From assembly GCA_021803215.1 (NCBI GenBank), contig JAJZLV010000113.1, forward strand, positions 1 through 36,436: a stretch of DNA of 36,436 bases. Direction: 5' to 3'. Shown here in pieces: positions 31,962 to 36,436 of this stretch. The first letter of the stretch is position 1; every line of letters begins with the position of its first letter. Origin of the DNA: Actinomycetes bacterium. GTDB taxonomy: Bacteria; Actinomycetota; Acidimicrobiia; Acidimicrobiales; Bog-793. Under the pieces are notes generated by a model. It was given only the letters and a program-made list of their open reading frames with translations. It was not told where the DNA came from and made no database searches. The position numbers and the translations under genes are program-made.

Positions 31962-31992
31962 GCCACCTGGGCCGAACTACTCTTGAGGTGGC
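31962..31992. promoter_or_regulatory. Candidate operator in the lat / aminotransferase divergent promoter
   Basis: A perfect 7-bp inverted repeat, GCCACCT (31962-31968) and AGGTGGC (31986-31992), separated by 17 bp. It covers the TACTCT box of the plus-strand gene and lies just upstream of the lat -10. The position suits a regulator that acts on both genes. The bound protein is unknown; the nearby Lrp-type regulator is one candidate. Confidence 0.4.
31978..31983 (+). promoter_or_regulatory. Putative -10 box of the plus-strand aminotransferase operon
   Basis: TACTCT about 22 nt before the ATG at 32006, leaving room for a short leader with the GGAGGG ribosome site at 31997-32002. It is inside the inverted repeat 31962-31992. 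Confidence 0.4.
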
Positions 31993-32005
31993 TAACGGAG
32001 GGCAT

Positions 32006-33385
32006 ATGGCTTTTGATCTGGCGTCACTGATGGATGCCCGCAGGGGCGAGAACTTCAAGCTTCACCAGCAGTTCTTGAACCCGCAACTGGCTCGGGTCCT
32101 GAAGACGATCGGTATGGACCGCTTCTACGAGAAGGGCGAGGGCTGCTACCTCATCGACCACGAGGGCCAGCGCTACCTCGACTTCCTCTCGGGCTTCGGC
32201 GTCTACGCCCTCGGCCGCTCCCACCCGGTCATAAAAAAGGCGCTCAAAGAGGCCATCGACCTCGATCTGCCGAACATGGTGCAGCTCGACTGCGCCCTGC
32301 TGCCCGGCCTGCTCGCCGAGGCCCTGGTGGCCCGGACCCACGAGAAGCTCGAGCGCTGCTTCTTTTGCAACTCGGGCGCCGAGGCGATCGAGGCGGCCAT
32401 CAAGTTCTCGAAGTACGCCACGGGCCGCTCGCGGATCCTCTACGCCGAGCACGCCTTCCACGGGCTCACGAACGGCGCCCTCTCGCTCAACGGCGGCAAG
32501 GAGTTCAAGAACGGCTTCGGGCCTCTCCTGCCCGGCTGCGACGCCGTCAGGCTCGGGGAGCTTGGCGCTCTCGAACGGGAGCTTCGCCGCGGGGACGTGG
32601 CCGCCTTCGTGGTCGAGCTGATCCAGGGCAAGGGCGTCTACATGGCCTCCGAGGAGTACTGGACCGGAGCCGAGGCGCTCTGTCGCAGGTACGGGACCCT
32701 CTTCGTCGCCGACGAGGTCCAGACCGGGCTCGGGCGCACGGGGCGTCTCTGGGCGCACGAGCACTACGGGCTTCGGCCCGACATCGTCACCGTCTCGAAG
32801 GCTCTCTCGGGCGGGTTCGTGCCGATCGGGGCGACGATCACCTCGAGCGCCCTCTTCGAGAAGGTCTTCTCGAAGATGGAGAGGGCCGTCGTCCACTCGA
32901 CCACCTTCGGCCGCAACCAGCTCGCCATGGTGGCGGGGCTCGCCACCTTGCAGACGATCGACGACGAGGAGATCGTCGACCGGGCCCGGGTGGCCGGGGA
33001 GTCACTCGTCAAGTCCCTCCAGCCGCTGCTGGAGAAGTACGACATGTTCAAAGAGGTGCGGGGCAAGGGGCTGATGATCGGCCTCGAGTTCGGCGAGCCC
33101 TCCTCGCTCAGGCTGAAGAGCCGCTGGAAGATGCTCGAGAGCGCCCACAAGGGGCTCTTCTCCCAGCTCATCGTGGGACCGCTGTTCAACAGGCACCGCA
33201 TCCTCACGCAGGTGGCCGCCGACAACGTCAACATCGTGAAGCTGCTGCCGCCCCTCATCTGCGGTCAGGAGGAGATCGACTACTTCGTCGAGGCACTCGA
33301 CGACGTCTTGAACGACGCTCACAGGAACTCGTCCCTCGTCTTCGAGTTCGGCAAGAACCTCGCCAAAAGCGCCCTTCACCGTTGA
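32006..33385 (+). CDS. Class III (PLP) aminotransferase, HpnO-like context
   Basis: A 459-residue aminotransferase of the acetylornithine/ornithine class. It has LDFLSGFGVYALGRSHPVI, CFFCNSGAEAIEAAIKFSK, YAEHAFHGLTNGALSLNG, FVVELIQGKGVYM, FVADEVQTGLGRTGR with Asp236, and the PLP lysine Lys265 in VTVSKALSGGFVPIGA. Compared with argD/rocD-type enzymes it has a long C-terminal segment (LFNRHRILTQVAADNVNIVKLLPPL, then about 40 residues). It is followed after 4 bp by an HpnA-type epimerase gene. Aminotransferases of this class also occur in hopanoid modification (HpnO), so a lipid or polyamine-type substrate is possible. The start ATG 32006 has GGAGGG 3 nt upstream; GTG 31988 is an alternative. 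Confidence 0.82.
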   Translation: MAFDLASLMDARRGENFKLHQQFLNPQLARVLKTIGMDRFYEKGEGCYLIDHEGQRYLDFLSGFGVYALGRSHPVIKKALKEAIDLDLPNMVQLDCALLPGLLAEALVARTHEKLERCFFCNSGAEAIEAAIKFSKYATGRSRILYAEHAFHGLTNGALSLNGGKEFKNGFGPLLPGCDAVRLGELGALERELRRGDVAAFVVELIQGKGVYMASEEYWTGAEALCRRYGTLFVADEVQTGLGRTGRLWAHEHYGLRPDIVTVSKALSGGFVPIGATITSSALFEKVFSKMERAVVHSTTFGRNQLAMVAGLATLQTIDDEEIVDRARVAGESLVKSLQPLLEKYDMFKEVRGKGLMIGLEFGEPSSLRLKSRWKMLESAHKGLFSQLIVGPLFNRHRILTQVAADNVNIVKLLPPLICGQEEIDYFVEALDDVLNDAHRNSSLVFEFGKNLAKSALHR

Positions 33386-33389
33386 GGTC

Positions 33390-34469
33390 GTGAGCGAGGA
33401 CGTCCTCGGTCCGATCGGCTCGGGCGACCGCGTCCTTTTGACCGGAGCCGGGGGCTTCATCGGTTCGTCCCTCGCTCGGGCGCTCGTCGAACGGGGCGCC
33501 GAGGTGGTGGCCCCGCTTCCCAAGGGAGCCGACTGCGCCAACATCGAGGGGCTGCCGGTCGAGCAGGTCGAGGCCGACGTTCGAGATGCCGGGGCGATGA
33601 TCGAGGCGGCGGAGGGCTGCCGCTTCGTCTTCCACCTGGCGGCCCTCTACCGCTTCTGGGCGCCCGACCCGGAGGAGTTCTACGAGGTGAACGTCGGCGG
33701 CACGATCAACGTGCTCGAGGCGGCCCGCCGGGCCGGCGCCGAGCGGATCGTCTACACGAGCACCGTCGGCACGGTCGGCCTCGAGCGCAGCGCGCCCGGC
33801 AGGCGAGAGGGAGCCCGGCTCGCGAGCGAGGCCGACTGGCCCCGGGTGGAGCACCTCTTCGGGTACTACAAGAGGTCGAAGTACGTCGCCGAGCACGAGG
33901 TGCTGCGGGCCGGCGCCGAGGGACTCCCGGTCGTGCTCGTGCTACCGACCATGCCGCTCGGTCCGAGGGACCGGGCGCCGACGCCCACCGGCCGGACGGT
34001 GCTCGACTTCCTGAACGGGCGGATCCGGGGCTACACGGACACCTCGATGAACGTCGTCGACGTCGACGACGTCGCCGCGGGCCACCTGCTGGCCGCCGAG
34101 CGGGGGAGGCCCGGCCGCAGCTACATTCTCGGCGGCGAGAACATCCCCTTCAAGAAGATGCTGACCCAGCTGGCCGAGCTGACCGGCCTTCCGGCTCCGG
34201 CCCTGCGGGTACCGGCGCCGGCGGCTCTGGCCGCCGCCCGGCTCTCCGAGCTCATCGAGGGTCGCCTCGCCGGGCGTGCCCCGCGGGTGCCTCTCGAAGC
34301 AGCCCGCATGGCGACCACCCAGATGGTCTTCGACGACTCGCGGGCTCGTCGAGAGCTCGGCTACTGCTCTCGGCCGGCCCACCTCGCCCTCGAGCGCGCT
34401 GCCCGCTGGTTCACCGAGCAGGGATACGTGAGCTCCTCGCGCCTCGCCAAGATCAGATGGCGAGGCTGA
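33390..34469 (+). CDS. hpnA: HpnA-type NAD-dependent sugar epimerase/reductase (extended SDR)
   Basis: A 359-residue extended short-chain dehydrogenase. It has the NAD loop VLLTGAGGFIGSSLARAL, NIEGLPVEQVEADVRD, FHLAALYRFWAPDPEEFYEVNVGGT, and the YxxxK-type active site in GYYKRSKYVAEHE. The RFWAPDPEEFY, LPTMPLGPRDRAPTPTGRTV, VDVDDVAAGHLLAAERG and YILGGEN stretches are the hallmarks of the hopanoid-associated epimerase HpnA. The GTG start lies 4 bp after the aminotransferase stop. No squalene-hopene cyclase or other hopanoid gene is in the window, so the hopanoid link is by family only. The last 13 bp overlap the lipoprotein gene. Confidence 0.82.
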   Translation: MSEDVLGPIGSGDRVLLTGAGGFIGSSLARALVERGAEVVAPLPKGADCANIEGLPVEQVEADVRDAGAMIEAAEGCRFVFHLAALYRFWAPDPEEFYEVNVGGTINVLEAARRAGAERIVYTSTVGTVGLERSAPGRREGARLASEADWPRVEHLFGYYKRSKYVAEHEVLRAGAEGLPVVLVLPTMPLGPRDRAPTPTGRTVLDFLNGRIRGYTDTSMNVVDVDDVAAGHLLAAERGRPGRSYILGGENIPFKKMLTQLAELTGLPAPALRVPAPAALAAARLSELIEGRLAGRAPRVPLEAARMATTQMVFDDSRARRELGYCSRPAHLALERAARWFTEQGYVSSSRLAKIRWRG

Positions 34470-35524
34470 GAGCCAGGGGCGGGCTGGCCCTCTTCCTGCT
34501 GGCGCCGGCTGCTGCTCTCGCCGGCGGAGTGGGGCTGGCCGCCTGCTCGGCCAGCCCCCAGCTCTCGGGCTCGAGCACGACCGTCTCCTCACCGAGCGTG
34601 CCGACGACCACCGTTGCCTCCGTCAAGGTTGCGGGCACCGAGGAGACCGGCTCTCTCTCTTTCATGGGGTCGGTCTCGCGTCTGGCGGTGACGGCCGTCC
34701 CCGACGGGCGCGAGTCGGCACCGCCGGCTCTTCCCGGGACGCCCGCCTACAGAAAGACGGTGCAGATCGGCTACCGCCAGCTCGGCTCGGGAAAGCCCCT
34801 CGTTCTCATCCAAGGGGAGGCTGCCACGATGGACTGGTGGTCGCCTGGCCTCTTGAGCGAGCTGGCGGGCCATTACCGGGTGACGCTCTTCGACCTGCCC
34901 GGCACCGGCTACTCGGGGCCCGCCAGCTCGCCCGTGACCGTCGACTCTCTCGCCGACCTCACCGCCGGGCTCATCTCCGAGCTGCGGATCGACTCGCCGG
35001 TCGTGCTCGGCTGGGGACTCGGGGGTCAGGTCGCCCTCGCCCTCGCCGAGCGCCATCCGGGAGTGATGGGCGATCTGGTGCTGGCCGACACAGGGGTGCC
35101 GACCAAGGGGAGCAGGCCGCTCCAAAAGCCGGCGGCCGCCCTCTTGTCGAGCGGACCACCGAGCCCGCTCCGGCTGGCGCCGCTCCTTTTCACGGCGAGC
35201 GAGAGGGCCGCCGAGCAGAGCTGGCTCTCGTCGCTCGAAAGGGAGATCCCCGATCCGATGACGGCGGCCGCCGTGGCGGCCCAGTCGCAGCTGGAGGCCA
35301 ACTTCTGGCACCACACGGACCTGGTGCGGGGCCTCCGGTCGATCGACCAGCCGACCCTCGTGGTCGACGGGACGGCCGACAGGGTCTTTCCGCCGACAGA
35401 CGCCGCCGCGCTGGCCGGTTCCATCAAGGGCGCGCAGCGCTACAGCTGGAACGGTGCCGGCTACGGCGCCCTCTTGGCGGAAGGCCCGCACTTCGCCCAG
35501 CTGCTGGAGGGCTTCACCGGTTGA
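34457..35524 (+). CDS. Lipoprotein with degenerate alpha/beta-hydrolase domain
   Basis: A 355-residue exported lipoprotein. A signal peptide ends in lipobox LAAC (Cys30), a Ser/Thr-rich linker follows to about residue 90, then a complete alpha/beta-hydrolase fold (VQIGYRQLGSGKPLVLIQG, YRVTLFDLPGTGYSGP, VVLGWGLGGQVALALAERHP, PTLVVDGTADRVFPP). The nucleophile elbow reads G-W-G-L-G, with Gly187 where Ser is expected. The triad histidine position reads AGYGALL (Tyr336). The oxyanion HG motif is QG. Only the Asp of LVVDGTADR remains. The enzyme is therefore predicted to be inactive, and a binding or structural role outside the membrane is more likely. It overlaps the HpnA gene by 13 bp, so is probably co-expressed with it. 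Confidence 0.82.
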   Translation: MARLRARGGLALFLLAPAAALAGGVGLAACSASPQLSGSSTTVSSPSVPTTTVASVKVAGTEETGSLSFMGSVSRLAVTAVPDGRESAPPALPGTPAYRKTVQIGYRQLGSGKPLVLIQGEAATMDWWSPGLLSELAGHYRVTLFDLPGTGYSGPASSPVTVDSLADLTAGLISELRIDSPVVLGWGLGGQVALALAERHPGVMGDLVLADTGVPTKGSRPLQKPAAALLSSGPPSPLRLAPLLFTASERAAEQSWLSSLEREIPDPMTAAAVAAQSQLEANFWHHTDLVRGLRSIDQPTLVVDGTADRVFPPTDAAALAGSIKGAQRYSWNGAGYGALLAEGPHFAQLLEGFTG

Positions 35525-35996
35525 GCTCGTCGTGCTCGTCGAGGATGAACACCGTCTGAGTCGAGCGGACCTGGGGCATGGACTGCAGTCGCTCGAGCAC
35601 GACGTCGCGCAGCGTCTCGACATCGGGCACCCTCACCAAGACGACGAAGTCGAAGTCGCCGGCGGTGAGGGCGACGTACTGCGCCCCCGGCAGCTTTTCG
35701 AGCTGGTCTCGCAACTGGCGCCAGGAGCCCTGGTCGGCGTTCACCATCACGAGAGCCGAGACCTCCAGCCCAAGCTTGCGGGGGTCGGTGCGGACGGAGA
35801 ACCCGGTGATCACGCCCTCATGGCGCAGCCTGGCAAGCCGTTGGTAGGCGTTGGCGCGCGAGATGCCGGCCCTCGCGGCGAGCTCGTTCACGGACCGCCG
35901 GCCGTCCTCTGTCAGCAGCTCGACCAGCCGCCGGTCGACCTCGGCGAGGCGCGGAGCGACAAGCCGTCCAGGGCCATGGCTGGCTGTAGATGCCAT
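35514..35996 (-). CDS. Lrp/AsnC-family transcriptional regulator
   Basis: A 160-residue feast/famine regulator. An N-terminal winged helix (LAEVDRRLVELLTEDGRRSV, then ELAARAGISRANAYQRLARLRHEGVITGF) is followed by an RAM ligand-binding domain (VSALVMVNAD, YVALTAGDFDFVVLVRVPD, VRSTQTVFILDEHDELNR). The start at ATG 35996 is supported by a TAGAAT box 8 nt upstream; longer in-frame starts run into the divergent promoter. It is divergent from a gene that begins like an aromatic amino acid hydroxylase, and it is 3.5 kb from lat, so its ligand is probably an amino acid (inference). It overlaps the lipoprotein gene end by 11 bp. Confidence 0.9.
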   Translation of the reverse strand: MASTASHGPGRLVAPRLAEVDRRLVELLTEDGRRSVNELAARAGISRANAYQRLARLRHEGVITGFSVRTDPRKLGLEVSALVMVNADQGSWRQLRDQLEKLPGAQYVALTAGDFDFVVLVRVPDVETLRDVVLERLQSMPQVRSTQTVFILDEHDELNR

Positions 35997-36004
35997 GGCA
36001 GACG

Positions 36005-36010
36005 ATTCTA
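36005..36010 (-). promoter_or_regulatory. Putative -10 box of the Lrp/AsnC gene (leaderless)
   Basis: TAGAAT on the minus strand, eight nucleotides before the regulator's ATG, with no ribosome-binding site. Confidence 0.5.
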
Positions 36011-36018
36011 CTGGATCG

Positions 36019-36035
36019 TGGCCAAAATATTGCCA
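36019..36035. promoter_or_regulatory. Candidate Lrp/AsnC operator
   Basis: TGGC and GCCA arms flank an AT-rich centre (TGGCCAAAATATTGCCA) in otherwise GC-rich DNA, between the regulator's -10 box and the divergent gene. Lrp/AsnC proteins typically bind short palindromes with AT-rich centres next to their own genes. Binding by this regulator is inferred. Confidence 0.45.
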
Positions 36036-36083
36036 AATGTCTCGACCACAGCCAGATGAGGACAGATACGTAGCTTGGCGGGG

Positions 36084-36089
36084 CATAAT
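36084..36089 (+). promoter_or_regulatory. Putative -10 box of the aromatic-hydroxylase-like gene
   Basis: CATAAT about 32 nt before the ATG at 36122, with GAGGAGGC (36109-36116) as ribosome site. It lies 50 bp from the candidate Lrp/AsnC operator. Confidence 0.4.
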
Positions 36090-36121
36090 TCCGGCGGGAC
36101 GTCCTCGACGAGGAGGCAACG

Positions 36122-36290
36122 ATGGCGACCGCTAGCGGCTACTCACCAGTCATCGATTCCGGCGACGGGCTGCGAGTCGAGCTCGATCACGACCATCCCG
36201 GCTTCGCCGACCCCGAGTACCGTCGGCGTCGAGACGCCATCGCCGCCATCTCGGCCTCCCACCGACCCGGCGCGCCGATCCCCGCCGGCT
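36122..36290 (+). pseudogene. 5' fragment resembling aromatic amino acid (phenylalanine) hydroxylase
   Basis: From ATG 36122, after a good ribosome site, the frame reads to about residue 55: VELDHDHPGFADPEYRRRRD, then AIAAISASHRPGAPIP. HPG-xDP-YR-RR--IA with a following RPG-PIP is the start of pterin-dependent aromatic amino acid hydroxylases such as phenylalanine 4-monooxygenase. The next family element, the YTxxE-type segment, does not appear. The frame stays open to the window end, but its sequence no longer resembles the family, and another frame carries a different protein from about 36318. I therefore call it a truncated 5' piece; a misassembly at the contig end is an equal possibility. 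Its divergent Lrp/AsnC neighbour fits amino-acid control. Confidence 0.5.
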
Positions 36291-36317
36291 CCGACGCGGT
36301 GGTCCCGTTCGAGGAGA

Positions 36318-36436
36318 CATCGGTCGAGGACGGTCACGGCAGCCCTCATTCCGGAGGATCTCGACTGGAAGGCATTCAACGGCGAGGTCAAGCGGCGGGG
36401 CGTGGTCCTTGCCGGGGGCCAGGGCAAGCTGGCCGG
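36318..36436 (+). pseudogene. 3' fragment of a class V aminotransferase (alanine-glyoxylate type), cut by window end
   Basis: In the frame of 36330 the sequence reads RSRTVTAALIPEDLDWKAF, then EVKRRGVVLAGGQGKLAG. This is the C-terminal part of class V aminotransferases of the alanine/serine-glyoxylate group, in which TVTA and GVVLAGGQG-L-GK precede the final FRIGH motif. There is no start codon or N-terminal part in this frame; the upstream DNA belongs to the hydroxylase-like gene. The fragment runs off the window, so its true end is not visible. The exact junction cannot be placed better than 36270-36330. Confidence 0.55.

Noticed and set aside
34457-35524. Assignment of the lipoprotein as an active esterase or lipase
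   Set aside because: Nucleophile Ser, triad His and oxyanion HG are all replaced.

Overview
The window is very GC-rich, densely packed bacterial DNA that reads as an actinobacterial chromosome, most likely from the Acidimicrobiia or a close relative (inferred, not tested). The evidence is the gene order xerC-whiG-rpsB-tsf-pyrH-frr-cdsA-dxr-rseP-ispG, an MtrA/MtrB-type two-component pair with an LpqB-like lipoprotein, an F420-type luciferase-like oxidoreductase, a class II DAHP synthase, a mycobacterial-type lysine aminotransferase, and a secreted protein built from 'GYWLV..G.V..FGDA' repeats. I saw no tRNA, rRNA, CRISPR array or prophage.

Layout. 1-1723 is a complete IS1380-type insertion sequence whose first terminal base is base 1 of the window. 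It abuts a frameshifted histidine-phosphatase pseudogene (1749-2494). On the minus strand follow a secreted double-propeller/GH25-like protein (2482-4980) and DAHP synthase (5187-6566). A plus-strand group holds an F420-type oxidoreductase, nadD and rsfS (6655-8601). Convergent to it lies the minus-strand operon mtrA-mtrB-lpqB-like (11435 down to 8598). From 11602 to 22977 a long plus-strand run covers recombination (xerC), a sigma-28-type factor (whiG), translation (rpsB, tsf, frr), UMP kinase (pyrH), CDP-diacylglycerol synthesis (cdsA), the MEP isoprenoid pathway (dxr, ispG), site-2 protease (rseP) and an Eis-like acetyltransferase. A minus-strand YhaO/YhaN-type nuclease-ATPase pair (22986-27166) is divergent from a ThDP-dependent enzyme (27273-28943).

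The last 7.5 kb is an amino-acid and amine region. Lysine 6-aminotransferase (lat) and a semialdehyde dehydrogenase form a two-gene minus-strand operon, which should convert lysine to 2-aminoadipate. Divergent from lat is a second class III aminotransferase, followed by an HpnA-type sugar epimerase/reductase and a lipoprotein with an alpha/beta-hydrolase fold that has lost its catalytic residues. An Lrp/AsnC regulator then faces away from a gene that starts like an aromatic amino acid hydroxylase. That gene changes abruptly, in another frame, into the C-terminal part of a class V aminotransferase just before the window ends.

The most notable signals are: (i) a repeated TANNNT box 6-9 nt upstream of the start codon of seven transcription-unit-leading genes, implying widespread leaderless mRNAs; (ii) the tandemly duplicated six-blade module in the secreted GH25-like protein; (iii) an LpqB-like protein reduced to its GerMN half; (iv) five 36-bp repeats inside rpsB; (v) a CdsA with a long acidic cytosolic extension; (vi) the dead alpha/beta-hydrolase lipoprotein; (vii) the chimeric junction at the right end.
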